64,000 bases of DNA from Zobellia uliginosa (GCF_018860745.1 NZ_JAHKPY010000002.1:781659-845658), one strand, 5' to 3'. Shown: positions 1-8,033, numbered from the stretch's first letter. The notes: generated by a model not told the origin, from the sequence alone. A program made the numbers and translations.

Positions 1-1
1 T

Positions 2-79
2 TATTATTGGATGGTTGAAACTCATGATGAAGCAAACAATGTATCTACTTCAGAGGTGTTTAGTTTTACTGTTGAATAA
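2..79 (+). CDS. 3' end of a secreted fibronectin/Ig-like repeat protein (partial)
   Basis: An open frame enters from the left edge and ends with TAA at 77-79. The 25 visible residues begin YYWMVETHDEANN and end EVFSFTVE. This pattern (a YYW-V-A/T-D strand followed by S-EV-F-F) is typical of the last strands of fibronectin type III or Ig-like domains in flavobacterial cell-surface proteins. The rest of the protein lies outside the window, so the function cannot be given. Confidence 0.55.
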   Translation, partial: YYWMVETHDEANNVSTSEVFSFTVE

Positions 80-182
80 GCATAGTCAACATAGATTTGA
101 GTTTAAACCTACCGGTTTAGGAAGCTAAAGATTTACATCAATCTTTATGGTATTCGATTCAAGCAATAAATTTGCGAAAATT

Positions 183-776
183 TTACAACCGCTTTCTATA
201 TTGTTTTAACTGCTGCAAGTTTTTCTGTTTTACGGGCTCCAATATTTCTTTTCCATATTTGGTAAAAAATCGGTGCTTTTCCATAAACTCGATATTCATG
301 GAATACCAATCAGCATCTGAGTAAACCGTATGTAAGAATTTGGACCACTCTTTTCGTAAAAGGTTATTTTTGGATTGATACTGTTCCGTACCTAAGTGAA
401 ATAGATCCGCATCACAAATAATCTCTTCGTAAATTCCCTTTGGCCGCTGTGGCATTCGGGTTGCTTTAATACAGCTTACTATTAAATCTATTTTCTCTGG
501 AGGACACTTTTGAGCCAATAAAAAGTTGCTGGCTTCTGTAACGCTATACTTCTCATGACCGGCAAAAACGGTGGCATTTCCGGTATCATGAAAGAGGGCT
601 GCTAGTAAAACGGATTCTAACTCTTGAAGATCTCTATTCTCATACATTCCTATTTTTAAGACATGTTCGTAAACGTCCATTGTATGTTGAATGTTATGAA
701 AAGGCAAAGAGCTACAGCGACTTCTAGTTAGAAGTCCCTTGCAATATATTTTCGCGTTTCCAATTATCTTTTTCAT
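183..776 (-). CDS. HD-domain metal-dependent phosphohydrolase
   Basis: A 197-residue soluble protein with the signature of the HD superfamily. H27 and H31 lie in an FHNIQH segment, the doublet H63-D64 in LFHDTGN, and D122/D124 in ICDADLFH. These match the H...HD...D metal-binding set of small HD hydrolases that cleave phosphate esters or nucleotides. There is no signal peptide or membrane segment, so it should be cytosolic. Nothing next to it points to a substrate. It stands alone on the minus strand, starts with ATG and ends close to the convergent fragment at the window edge. The family call is secure; the substrate is unknown. Confidence 0.8.
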   Translation of the reverse strand: MKKIIGNAKIYCKGLLTRSRCSSLPFHNIQHTMDVYEHVLKIGMYENRDLQELESVLLAALFHDTGNATVFAGHEKYSVTEASNFLLAQKCPPEKIDLIVSCIKATRMPQRPKGIYEEIICDADLFHLGTEQYQSKNNLLRKEWSKFLHTVYSDADWYSMNIEFMEKHRFFTKYGKEILEPVKQKNLQQLKQYRKRL

Positions 777-779
777 GGT

Positions 780-1376
780 ACTTAAAATCTGTTCAAAAAC
801 TATAATTTTACTATACCCTCAGCCAATTCTAAAACCAAGGGAATAATGTTCGCCTTAAAAAAGGCAATCAAAATAGGGGGATATTTTTCTGATGTTCAAT
901 ATATTAGAGCTGGCTCCCATAATTACATCTGTAAAAATGATAGTTAGCGCTAGATTTTTGGTTCGGTCAATCCAAAAGTTCTAAGATTTAGCATCGTTTT
1001 GATCCGTAATCTATAACGTTGGAATAAGAGCAAATCTTATGTAATCACCCAAACTACTTTAAAAAAATTGCCTGTCCATTTTCTTGTGCCATTGTTGATA
1101 GGTGTATTTAACCATTAAATCAAAAGACAATTCAGTAATTGATGATAGGAGGGAAGTAAAGGAAAAGGTATGAATTTTAAGTCTTATTTTTAGAATTCAG
1201 ATAAAAAATTTAATTGTCATGTTAATTCTATGGGTGGTGTTTAGTACTGCAATATAAATTTTATTTACAGCCATGTATTTATATTTGGATTGATACCGGT
1301 TAATACGCTTCTATGAATTGAATAATTAGCCCTATTTTTGAGCCATTATAGAATCACCTAATTGGTATTTAATTTT
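780..1376. other. Intergenic region with no recognised feature
   Basis: About 600 AT-rich bases between two divergently transcribed genes. I found no convincing hairpin, repeat or conserved small reading frame. It must contain promoters for the HD-domain gene on the minus strand and the small protein on the plus strand, but no TAnnTTTG element with a matching upstream box stands out. Confidence 0.4.
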
Positions 1377-1769
1377 ATGTCGTATCAAGATGTATTTGCT
1401 CTTTTCTGGAATCAGGTAGAAGAAAGTGTTGAAGAAGGTAGCTTTGCCAAGCTTACTATGGCCAAGACCATAGGAAAGCCAAACTTGAAAAATATCTTTT
1501 TAAGACCCATTTATTCCGAGGATGATTTTAAGGTCCTTTTGAAGTTGCGTTACAGATCAAGGGAAATAGAAGATGAGGAAGATGAACTTACATTAGCAGA
1601 GGCTTTGGTTGTTTTGAAATCACATCTTAAAAGCCACTTTTCGTCCGTCCTGTTATTTACTACCAAAAAGGATGTTATGTTTAAAGTGAATAAAAAAGGA
1701 GCTGGGAGTATTACAGAAACCTTACCCTCGTTTAGTGCCGTTACACAGGCTAGAAGGGATGAAGAATAG
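1377..1769 (+). CDS. Conserved-looking small protein of unknown function
   Basis: A cytosolic protein of about 130 residues, starting MSYQDVFALFWNQVEE. I chose the ATG at 1377. An in-frame TTG at 1362 would add only five residues, and the sequence from MSYQDV reads like a natural amino terminus. It has an acidic helix near residue 68 (REIEDEEDELT) and a basic beta-strand segment later (LLFTTKKDVMFKVNKK). There is no signal peptide, membrane segment or catalytic motif that I recognise. It resembles small conserved Flavobacteriaceae proteins without assigned function. No partner gene is adjacent; the next plus-strand sequence is a transposase remnant. Confidence 0.6.
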   Translation: MSYQDVFALFWNQVEESVEEGSFAKLTMAKTIGKPNLKNIFLRPIYSEDDFKVLLKLRYRSREIEDEEDELTLAEALVVLKSHLKSHFSSVLLFTTKKDVMFKVNKKGAGSITETLPSFSAVTQARRDEE

Positions 1770-1813
1770 ACATTAAGTAATTTGACAGTAAAATTGTCTT
1801 ACCCATTGTTGGA

Positions 1814-1951
1814 ATGTTAACGGGTTTTTCGAATTCGAGGAAGGTGAACACCATAGGGCTCGAACAGGTCAACAAGATAATGCACCTCTCGGCGATTGCC
1901 TATAACCTAAAAATGTACCTGAAATTCAAACAAAAATGCTCAGAGAAATAG
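1814..1951 (+). pseudogene. C-terminal remnant of an IS5/IS1182-like DDE transposase
   Basis: Reading from ATG 1814 to TAG 1951 gives about 45 residues including SRKVNTIGLEQVNKIM and SAIAYNLKMYLKF. The pattern G-L-x-Q-x-N-K-x-M followed by A-I-A-Y-N-L-K-x-Y-L is the usual carboxy end of IS5/IS1182-type transposases in Bacteroidetes. No catalytic domain precedes it, so it is a dead fragment. It sits directly next to the left end of the cassette-like gene series and marks past transposition at this site. Confidence 0.65.
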
Positions 1952-1971
1952 GATAGGCAAGGCTGTTTTTT

Positions 1972-1989
1972 CGGTTTTTATAAAAACCG
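1972..1989. repeat. Perfect 18-bp palindrome after the transposase remnant
   Basis: CGGTTTTTATAAAAACCG is fully self-complementary and lies 20 bases after the stop codon of the transposase remnant. It could be a simple terminator stem or a leftover insertion-sequence end. No second copy was seen in the window. Confidence 0.5.
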
Positions 1990-2049
1990 GACTTCACAAG
2001 CTCAAAAATTGGTTTCATGCCCTGTAAAAGTAATGGGTTGTTCCTATAA

Positions 2050-2079
2050 TTAAAAAACAAGACCGCCTTAAAAAGCGGT
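2050..2079 (-). terminator. Minus-strand hairpin with T-rich tail
   Basis: ACCGC at 2062-2066 pairs with GCGGT at 2075-2079. On the minus strand the stem is followed within a few bases by a run of Ts (the A run near 2052-2057). It lies downstream of the minus-strand gene series that ends with the HNH gene, so it probably stops that transcript. Confidence 0.5.
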
Positions 2080-2109
2080 TATGGAGGTCATTGTTGTAAT
2101 GATTATGGA

Positions 2110-2140
2110 GTTGTGCAACGGTTACTTTTGTTGTGTGTAG
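2110..2140. repeat. Left end of the cassette-like gene series (GTTGTGCAACGG ... GTTGTGTG)
   Basis: Directly after the HNH stop codon on the minus strand there are two GTTGT cores, GTTGTGCAACGG and GTTGTGTG, 20 bases apart. The same ACAAC/GTTGT cores bound the other intergenic modules up to 7.6 kb. Here the two boundary elements lie side by side without a full spacer, as expected at the terminal end of an array. Confidence 0.5.
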
Positions 2141-2464
2141 TTATTTTAATTTCGGTGGATTTTTTATTGCTGCTTTCACAACCTGAGCTACAGAATTCCT
2201 ATTAATATTATTTTGTTTGCAATAATCACTTTTGAGCCAATCTTCCAACAGTTTTGCTCCTTTACTGTCATTACATGACATACAGCAAAGTGAAATATTG
2301 TCAATACCATTTATTCTAATGTCATTTACGATATGCTCCCAAGAGGCCTTTTGTTTTCTTGATTCAGAGTGTTCTAAAAACTTCTGACCGCAGTAAACAC
2401 AACTCGTATCTCTTTGCTTAACAAAAGCTTCAACTTCTTTTGGTATGCCCCAACGATTTGCCAC
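2141..2464 (-). CDS. HNH endonuclease
   Basis: A 107-residue protein with a compact zinc-supported HNH fold. CVYC (residues 22-25) is followed by the WEHIVND catalytic histidine segment, then an N-x-S-L-C-C-x-S-C-N-D-S-K-G block supplying the second cysteine pair and the conserved asparagine. This is a DNase fold seen in restriction, toxin and homing proteins. The start is GTG at 2464, abutting the TAA of the preceding broken reading frame, so the two genes were probably translated as a coupled pair. It belongs to the minus-strand series of lone genes separated by GTTGT-bounded spacers. Its biological role is unknown; a nuclease effector with the damaged upstream partner is one reading. Confidence 0.75.
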   Translation of the reverse strand: MANRWGIPKEVEAFVKQRDTSCVYCGQKFLEHSESRKQKASWEHIVNDIRINGIDNISLCCMSCNDSKGAKLLEDWLKSDYCKQNNINRNSVAQVVKAAIKNPPKLK

Positions 2465-2975
2465 TTATTTTTTTAGTTCAGTTATTAGGTCTTGCCATTT
2501 TTTTTAGGCAAATAAAATCCTCCTGTTCGTCAGAACATTTGAAATTCTCTGAGCTAATAGGCCTCCATAAACCATTAATTCTTGAATATTCATACTGCTC
2601 TGGATATGCTGGTTACATCTAGCCGAATAAAGTCCTATATTTTCAATAGAACTACTTTTTTCAGGCATTTGATTTTGAGAAAGTAAATGACCCCATTCAT
2701 ACTTGATATAACGGATGTTCCAGTCAGAAGGTCTGTTCCAACAAAGTGGAAGTTCCGTTCCTTCTACATGAAAAAATGGTCTGTGTTCTTGAGCTTCAAA
2801 TAGCAGACAAAGAATTTCTTTTAAAATGGCTTTTTTTCTTTTGGTCAAATCGTACTTCAGAAAAATCTTGTCTGATGTGATTAATTACAGACTTAACTAA
2901 TCTGTCAGATCTTAAATCTGTTTCATAGGCTTCTGGATTTCCGTTTATGACTTGTCTATGTTCGATTAATTTCAT
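2465..2975 (-). pseudogene. Broken partner gene of the HNH nuclease (frameshift plus in-frame stop)
   Basis: From ATG 2975 a frame begins MKLIEHRQVINGNPEAYETD and runs to DQKKK. There, a seven-base T run (2831-2837 on the plus strand) separates it from the continuing frame KAILKEILCLLFEAQEHRPF. Removing one base joins the two smoothly. The second frame then meets TAA after RRILFA, but continues in the same frame as KKWQDLITELKK and stops right at the HNH GTG. The body contains YEWGHL, ENIGLYSARCNQHIQSS and a cysteine/histidine pattern reminiscent of HNH-like nucleases. I do not recognise the family with certainty. Two lesions suggest a decayed gene; a sequencing error in the homopolymer is possible for the first one. 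Confidence 0.6.
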
Positions 2976-2985
2976 TTTTCAAATT

Positions 2986-3121
2986 ACACAACGTTGCGTA
3001 TATGGCTTGTTGCATGTTTAAATGTATTAATTTTAGAGGTAATAGTTAACTTATTTTAATAAACACTTAGCTTTGGTTTAGCGATTTGTAGCAATAAATT
3101 ATATACTGTGTTGTCGGTTCG
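2986..3121. repeat. Cassette-like intergenic module b
   Basis: The module between the HNH pair and the cyclodeaminase pair. It carries ACACAACGTTGCGTATATGG at 2986-3005 on one side and GTGTTGTCGGTTCG at 3108-3121 on the other. Inside are TTAGC/GGTTTAGC segments like those of the other modules. The ACAAC and GTTGT cores face each other across the module, as do the outer core sites of integron attC elements. Confidence 0.45.
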
Positions 3122-3127
3122 TTTTAT

Positions 3128-4090
3128 TTAAGAATGTTCAGAGTCAAATTTAATTTTGTCTATTATCGAAGTTGCTGCGGCCAAATCTTGGATTCCTACC
3201 CCAACAAGTTTTGCTACTGTAATTTTATCCCTAGCATTTTTGAATGCTATATTCTTAAAGGCAGCACCAAACTCGATAGTTTTATCAATTAGATGTGGTG
3301 AAGATTTTATTGCATGAGCATATTCCCCATATTTTTTATTTAGTTCAAGACTATCAATGAAAATACTATCGGCAACATGAAAACAATCGCTATCCATTTC
3401 ATTTTTATAAACATCATCAGAACCAACTGCAGTTATGTGTTGTCCTTTTTGTAGCCATTTACCCTTTACAAGAGGTGTTTTACTTGACGTAGTGGTAATG
3501 ATTATTTCAGATTCTTTTACTGCTTTCTCTACGCTGTCAACTAAGTCTACTTTCAAGTCAGGAAAAGAATGAGTCAGTTTTTCTTTTAATGAATGTGCTT
3601 TTTCCTTGCTACGGCCATAAATGGCAAGTGTATTGATCCGTCTTAGTTTCGCCAAAGCAAATACTTGATGGTATGCTTGTATACCAGTACCAATAATAGC
3701 AACCGATGTTGAAGATTTTGAAGCTACAAAATCGGTAATTAAAGCACCTGCCGCTGCAGTTCTTAAATCTGTAATAATGCCTTTATCGTTTAAAATGGCA
3801 GTAGGAAAACCTGTTTTAGCATCAAACAGAAAAATAGCGCCACTAAAAGGAGATAGGTTTTGCATTGCATTGTCAGGGAACATGGAAACTACTTTTATAG
3901 AAAAGTAATCATATCCTTTTATAGCAGCTGTCTTTATATGTGTATCCGCATTATTGGGAAAGTGGAGTAAACTTACGGGAATCCCAATAAGCGATGATGG
4001 GTTATAATCAATAAATGCCTGTTTTACTGGTTCAAATAAATCCTCTATTTTCAATAGATCGTTTATTTGTTCGTAGGTTATATTTATCAT
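3128..4090 (-). CDS. Ornithine cyclodeaminase / mu-crystallin family NAD(P)-dependent enzyme
   Basis: A 320-residue member of the OCD/mu-crystallin fold. Visible features are the substrate-side lysine in SIKVVS (about residue 66), the conserved ITDLRTAAAGAL block (106-117) and the dinucleotide-binding GTGIQA loop (134-139). Members are cyclodeaminases, ketimine reductases or amino-acid dehydrogenases, so the exact reaction cannot be read from the sequence. Its ATG overlaps the TGA of the upstream aminotransferase by four bases (ATGA), so the two are translated from one message. The pair probably converts an amino acid or cyclic imine. Sequences at both ends of the pair (TTGTCGGT and ACCGACAA) are inverted copies of each other. 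Confidence 0.8.
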   Translation of the reverse strand: MINITYEQINDLLKIEDLFEPVKQAFIDYNPSSLIGIPVSLLHFPNNADTHIKTAAIKGYDYFSIKVVSMFPDNAMQNLSPFSGAIFLFDAKTGFPTAILNDKGIITDLRTAAAGALITDFVASKSSTSVAIIGTGIQAYHQVFALAKLRRINTLAIYGRSKEKAHSLKEKLTHSFPDLKVDLVDSVEKAVKESEIIITTTSSKTPLVKGKWLQKGQHITAVGSDDVYKNEMDSDCFHVADSIFIDSLELNKKYGEYAHAIKSSPHLIDKTIEFGAAFKNIAFKNARDKITVAKLVGVGIQDLAAATSIIDKIKFDSEHS

Positions 4091-5211
4091 TTGCCCATTA
4101 AATTTTCTAAAACAAAAGATTCAAATTGTTCTAATGCTTCTGGTGTTTTTTGTCTACCAAAACCTATTCTAAAATAGCCGTTAAAATCATACACACCACT
4201 AGGAAGTATTAATACACTCTTTTCTTTAAGCACTTGTTCGGCAAAATCCATGTCATTGGTATCAAAATGCATTTTTACAAAAGCTATTGGTCCGGCATTT
4301 GGTTTATACCAAGAAAACAAGTCTGCGTATTTTGTAAAAAAGATATCATAAAGCGGAAGATTATCTTGTATTATTTTTAGATTTTTATCTAAAATAGCAT
4401 GCCTGTTTCGTAATGCAACACCTGCTAAAAATTCACTTGGTCCAGCATTACAAATGGTTGTATACTCTTTAAGAATAGCTACTTTTTCTAAAATGGATTG
4501 GTTTTTTGTTGCTAGCCAGCCTATTCTTAAACCAGGTAAACCATATGCTTTAGACAATACACCTATAGAAACACCATTTTCATAAGCATCTGCAAAAGCA
4601 GGAATTGCAAATGAAGGATTGTGTTCTAATTCTCTGTAAACTTCATCGCAAAAAATGATGATATTGTTAATTCTTGCGAGTTCTATAATTGCTTGTTGTT
4701 CTTCTTTTGTAAAAAGAAACCCAGTAGGGTTATGTGGCGCATTTAAATAAATAACTTTGGTTTTGTTGGTTATCATTTTTTTTAACGCTTCAATATCAAA
4801 ACAAGGGACGTTTTTTTCGTAACGTACATGCCAACTCAACACCTTGCACCCTATACTTTCTGGTACTGACTTTAAAGATTGGTAGCAAGGTGTTTGCACT
4901 ATAACTTCATCGTCTGAGTTTAGCATAGCATGGGAAAACAAGAAAATTGGTTCTTGTGCCCCAGTACAAACAATGACATCCTCTGCCGTTATTTTGCTGT
5001 AAATTGTAGTAATATCTCGTCTTAATTCTGGACTACCTTGCGTATGGGTATAACCCAACCATGTGTTGTTAAACGCTTCTTTTGCTCCATTTTCTAATGA
5101 AAGTAAATCGGCTATTGTCATTGCTTCACAATCAGAATTGCACAACGAATATTTAGCACTATGTTCGTGTAAGGTATAATACCTTTCGAGTTTGAATGGT
5201 TTTATTTTCAT
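4087..5211 (-). CDS. Class I/II PLP-dependent aminotransferase
   Basis: A 374-residue fold-type I aminotransferase. NAPHNPTG lies at 157-164, CDEVY at 188-192 with the aspartate that contacts the pyridine ring, and SKAYGLPGLRIGW holds the Schiff-base lysine K221 and the phosphate-binding R229. A carboxy-terminal arginine segment (YFRIGFGRQ) fits carboxylate binding. It is the first gene of a two-gene unit with the cyclodeaminase-type enzyme. The pair is consistent with transamination of an amino acid to a keto acid that cyclises to an imine, which the second enzyme reduces; this is inference. The amino donor and substrate are unknown. Confidence 0.85.
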   Translation of the reverse strand: MKIKPFKLERYYTLHEHSAKYSLCNSDCEAMTIADLLSLENGAKEAFNNTWLGYTHTQGSPELRRDITTIYSKITAEDVIVCTGAQEPIFLFSHAMLNSDDEVIVQTPCYQSLKSVPESIGCKVLSWHVRYEKNVPCFDIEALKKMITNKTKVIYLNAPHNPTGFLFTKEEQQAIIELARINNIIIFCDEVYRELEHNPSFAIPAFADAYENGVSIGVLSKAYGLPGLRIGWLATKNQSILEKVAILKEYTTICNAGPSEFLAGVALRNRHAILDKNLKIIQDNLPLYDIFFTKYADLFSWYKPNAGPIAFVKMHFDTNDMDFAEQVLKEKSVLILPSGVYDFNGYFRIGFGRQKTPEALEQFESFVLENLMGK

Positions 5212-5226
5212 GTAGGTTTTCTAAAT

Positions 5227-5415
5227 GACCGACAATGGTCAGGTTATGATCAGTGCTTCGTAGATTTCCTTAGTTTTTGCAGCTACACGCTAAGCAAAAT
5301 CACAAAAAAATCCGGGCCCTTATAAACAAGCACAGACCTTGGCTTAAAAGCCATAAGTCCGCATTTATCATAGGCATGATCTTTGGTGTTTTTGCATTTG
5401 TCTGTTAGGTGTCTG
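5227..5415. repeat. Cassette-like intergenic module c
   Basis: Between the aminotransferase and the cupin gene. One end reads GACCGACAATGGTCAGG (5227-5243), the other CTGTTAGGTGTCTG (5402-5415). The spacer contains a GGGCCCGGATTTTTTTG-like segment and TTAGCG motifs. It shares the general plan of the neighbouring modules but has weaker terminal complementarity. Confidence 0.4.
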
Positions 5416-5436
5416 AACAAATAATCTTGATGATTA

Positions 5437-5913
5437 TCAATTGCTTTTTAGCTTTTCCGCTACCTCGTCATAATATTCCTGCGTTAGTACTTCAGTCCAA
5501 GTAGTTGGTTGTCCTCCACCATATAAAGCCAAATACGTTACATCATTGCTCTTGGTCGATGAATGCCAATGTTCGATATCTTTATCACATTTTATTATAT
5601 CTCCTTCTTTCAGAATTATTGGCTCGTTTCCTCTCTCTTGATAATACCCTTTTCCTTCTACGATTATTAAGACTTGTGCAGAATCGTGTTTATGCCAATC
5701 CAAAGTTGAGTTGGCTTTGAAGGTTGCTTTGGTAATATTATAACCCAATTCTTGGTCATCGTGGATAATGGCATTTAACCAAGCCTCTCCGATATAATGA
5801 GTGTTTGGCGCTTTCTTACCTTCATTAAGGTAGGAGGCAACATTATATTCAGCATCTTGTGAAAATACAGGTATAGAGAATAAAATTAAGAGGAAGAAAA
5901 TCGTATTTTTCAT
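5437..5913 (-). CDS. Exported cupin-domain protein
   Basis: A 158-residue protein with an N-terminal signal peptide (MKNTIFFLLILFSIPVFSQ) followed by a single cupin_2 barrel. The metal-binding pattern is visible as WHKHDSAQ (H-x-H) with a later EGDIIKCDKDIEHWH containing the second-motif histidine. Small secreted cupins bind a metal and may act on, or only sense, a small ligand. No catalytic partner is next to it. It is one of the single-gene units of the minus-strand series. The cupin call is firm, the substrate is not known. Confidence 0.75.
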   Translation of the reverse strand: MKNTIFFLLILFSIPVFSQDAEYNVASYLNEGKKAPNTHYIGEAWLNAIIHDDQELGYNITKATFKANSTLDWHKHDSAQVLIIVEGKGYYQERGNEPIILKEGDIIKCDKDIEHWHSSTKSNDVTYLALYGGGQPTTWTEVLTQEYYDEVAEKLKSN

Positions 5914-5938
5914 TTTACTTTATTTTTTGCTTGGTTCT

Positions 5939-6323
5939 TATGCACAACTATCTTCTAAAGGTATTCAAAAAACTCTAAAAACTGTAGTTTCGTCCGAGTA
6001 GGAAGCCCATAAGCATGCTAGTTGCGCGCGGATTGGATATTCCCTCTGTTTTTTGTTACAACCCAATTTTTTAAGGATTTTAATTCTGAATTTTGACCTT
6101 CCTGAAATCTTTTTTCAACGTTAAAGATAACTGTCGGGCTAAGCTTGGTGCGGTAATAAGGAAACTTTTCGTTTCCGTCTTTGCAGGAAGCTAAAGCTTA
6201 TTGTTTAGTTTTATTTTTTGTTTGTACAAAGCTAAATTCATAAGATTTAGCGACATTATAAATATACACAAACCCTGCGATTAAGCCCGAAACCCATATA
6301 ATTTATAGGTTTTGTTGTGCAAA
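5939..6323. repeat. Cassette-like intergenic module d with matching 7-bp ends
   Basis: A spacer of about 385 bases without a gene. Its right end carries TTGTTGTGCAAA (6312-6323) and its left end TATGCACAAC (5940-5949). GCACAAC and GTTGTGC are exact complements, the best-matching pair of the series. The inside has a GCTAAATTC...GATTTAGC inverted repeat near 6230-6250, again like the folded structure of attC sites. No coding frame is convincing. Confidence 0.45.
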
Positions 6324-6357
6324 GTATTTTATTTTTTCCTTACTTATCTCGGTCTTA

Positions 6358-6762
6358 TTAATCCAGTGCGTTTTGGTCAACTCCGTAATATTCAACTCCA
6401 AATCTGTCGCTCTTTTCCAAGTATTTTTTTATTAAATCGTTTTCATCTTCTACATAAGTGTTTATACCTAAAAAGGAAACATTATCCTCATATTTATGCA
6501 ACATAATAGCTCTAGGTTCTCCAACCATAGGAATAAATGGAGAATCCTTTTCATGGCCAATGGATGGGTTATCCTTTTCTAAATCGTAAATATATGTTAC
6601 GTCCACTTTTCTGTTTTGATAGGCAAATTCTTTTTCGACTTTTATAATAAGTCCTTGCACTTCAACAAAGTCCTCTTCATTATAATCTTCAAAATTCTTT
6701 GTCGATTTTTCTCGACAACCGTGAAATAAAACGATAAGTGAAATAATCAGAAAACTTCTCAT
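6358..6762 (-). CDS. Small lipoprotein of unknown function
   Basis: From ATG 6762 the protein begins MRSFLIISLIVLFHGC, a lipoprotein signal with the lipidated cysteine at position 16. An earlier in-frame TTG at 6780 would start inside the GTTGTGCAAC boundary element and add residues before the signal, so I reject it. The mature part (about 118 residues) is acidic, with VEVQGLIIKVEKEF and YIYDLEKDNP segments, and has no known domain that I recognise. It should be anchored in the outer or inner membrane facing the periplasm. It is a lone gene inside the cassette-like series. Confidence 0.65.
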   Translation of the reverse strand: MRSFLIISLIVLFHGCREKSTKNFEDYNEEDFVEVQGLIIKVEKEFAYQNRKVDVTYIYDLEKDNPSIGHEKDSPFIPMVGEPRAIMLHKYEDNVSFLGINTYVEDENDLIKKYLEKSDRFGVEYYGVDQNALD

Positions 6763-6772
6763 GGTGAATATG

Positions 6773-6973
6773 TTGCACAACGGTTTAGCTATGAACAGTA
6801 CGGGAGCAAATTAGCGTTTACTTTCCTTTTGGGACTTAGCCAAACCTTTTTGTTTTGCTTTTTCTTTTTTTATTCAATGCCAAATCCAAAAGTTTTGGCG
6901 GTGTTTATTGATATTCCGGGTTTATAAATTAAGCAGCCAAGCCTATATTGTTTAGAGGTTGTGTTAGCAATAG
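6773..6973. repeat. Cassette-like intergenic module e
   Basis: The spacer of about 200 bases runs from TTGCACAACGGTTTAGC (6774-6790) to GAGGTTGTGTTAGCAATAG (near 6955-6973). On the minus strand it starts with ACACAACC and ends with CCGTTGTGCAAC. It contains paired TTAGCCAAACC / GGTTTAGC segments and CCAAAAGTTTTGG. This is the clearest example of a long folded spacer with inverted core ends between two unrelated genes. Confidence 0.5.
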
Positions 6974-6975
6974 TT

Positions 6976-7521
6976 TTAATTTTTAGCATTATTATATTTT
7001 TCAATAATATACTTTATGTTATCTAAACTTCCTTTTAAAGTTTCAAACTCTTGAAGAATTTTTGGCTTATCTTCCAATAATGTTCGGATTTGTCCATGAG
7101 ATTTTTTCCTTGAAGTACCTATACTTGTCGACCTAAGAATGGAGTTATTCTTAATATAATAATATGAAGGTTTTTCATTTGCTAAACTTACAACAGATTT
7201 AAATAACCTAATTTCACCGTCAACGATTCTCTCTAAAAAAAAGTGCTTATCTCTAGATACAAAAAATGCGTCTCCATCAACGCCATCAATAGTGTGAAAA
7301 AACTTAACTTCACTTGGCTTGATAGGTCTATACTTTTTATTGTCCTCTTTAAACTTATAATGAAACTGGGTAAGTTTAGGTCCTCCAAGATCTGTTCTTC
7401 TCTTTACTTTACCATAAATTGTGTCATTATCAAATGTTACTATATATTCTTTGTTTTGTGACATGCAATTATTATAAATTAATATCATAATAATTAGTCC
7501 GATTATTTTTTTAATTTTCAT
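6976..7521 (-). CDS. Exported protein of unknown function
   Basis: A 181-residue protein with an amino-terminal hydrophobic signal (KKIIGLIIMILIY then NNCMSQ, with either signal peptidase cleavage or lipidation at the cysteine). The mature part starts NKEYIVTFDNDTIYGKVKRR, a beta-strand pattern seen in many flavobacterial exported proteins whose biochemical role is unknown. The middle is beta-rich and the carboxy end is helical (ILQEFETLKGSLDNIKYII). It is the first (upstream-most) unit of the minus-strand series. TGTTAGCAATA on its left and TATTGCTAACA on its right form inverted flanks. Confidence 0.6.
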   Translation of the reverse strand: MKIKKIIGLIIMILIYNNCMSQNKEYIVTFDNDTIYGKVKRRTDLGGPKLTQFHYKFKEDNKKYRPIKPSEVKFFHTIDGVDGDAFFVSRDKHFFLERIVDGEIRLFKSVVSLANEKPSYYYIKNNSILRSTSIGTSRKKSHGQIRTLLEDKPKILQEFETLKGSLDNIKYIIEKYNNAKN

Positions 7522-7589
7522 ATTTAACTTTATCTAATATTTTTTAAAAATACTTATTCGATTTTCTGAGGTTTGTTATTTACGGAATT

Positions 7590-7622
7590 CAATTATTGCT
7601 AACAATTATATAAGCGTACTTA
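7590..7622. repeat. Right end of the cassette-like gene series
   Basis: CAATTATTGCTAACAATT (7590-7607) followed by ATATAAGCGTACTT is the boundary element upstream of the exported-protein gene. TATTGCTAACA is the exact reverse complement of the TGTTAGCAATA found on the other side of that gene at 6963-6973. Confidence 0.45.
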
Positions 7623-8033
7623 GGTACGTTTATTTCTATTTTATATATACTACTAATCTAAAGCAATTTTAATTCTCCCAGTTTAATATTAACAGTAGTT
7701 TTTGCAAGAAAGGTAAATGTAAAGGCCCATGGCCCATATCACGATTCGTACATCAAATAAAACCTCTCACTGATCAAATTTTTCCTTTTTCAACAGGGCC
7801 GTCTAATCGGTTTTTGATTGCATACGATGTGGATTATTTACATGAGAGCACTATTAAAATTAGTATCATCATGATTAAAAAATCAGTAAATATAGGGTAG
7901 TAAATATGGTAAAAAGAAAATAATGGTCAAACAAGCAATAACAAAGTATCCGTTATGTTTGAATGGAAATAACGATTTCGTATATTCATCGTTTCTTATA
8001 GAAAAAATTAATATCATTGGAGAATAGAAGCGA
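7623..8033 (+). promoter_or_regulatory. Leader region of the molybdenum-cofactor operon
   Basis: About 410 bases before moeA. TATGTTTG at 7954-7961 matches the Bacteroidetes -7 consensus TAnnTTTG, though I see no good upstream TTTG box. TGATTAAAAAATCA at 7872-7885 is a perfect five-base dyad around AAAA and may bind a Crp/Fnr-type regulator; it is only distantly like the dyads near nrf. No molybdenum-cofactor riboswitch fold was recognised. Apart from these, nothing is visible. Confidence 0.3.

Noticed and set aside
2440..2622. Plus-strand frame of 60 codons over the HNH partner gene
   Set aside because: Antisense to the HNH gene and its broken partner, without any protein-like features.
6763..6780. 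TTG start for the lipoprotein gene
   Set aside because: It lies in the GTTGTGCAAC boundary element; the lipoprotein signal begins at ATG 6762.
7623..8033. Molybdenum-cofactor riboswitch before moeA
   Set aside because: No matching set of stems was found; only a short dyad and a possible -7 box are visible.
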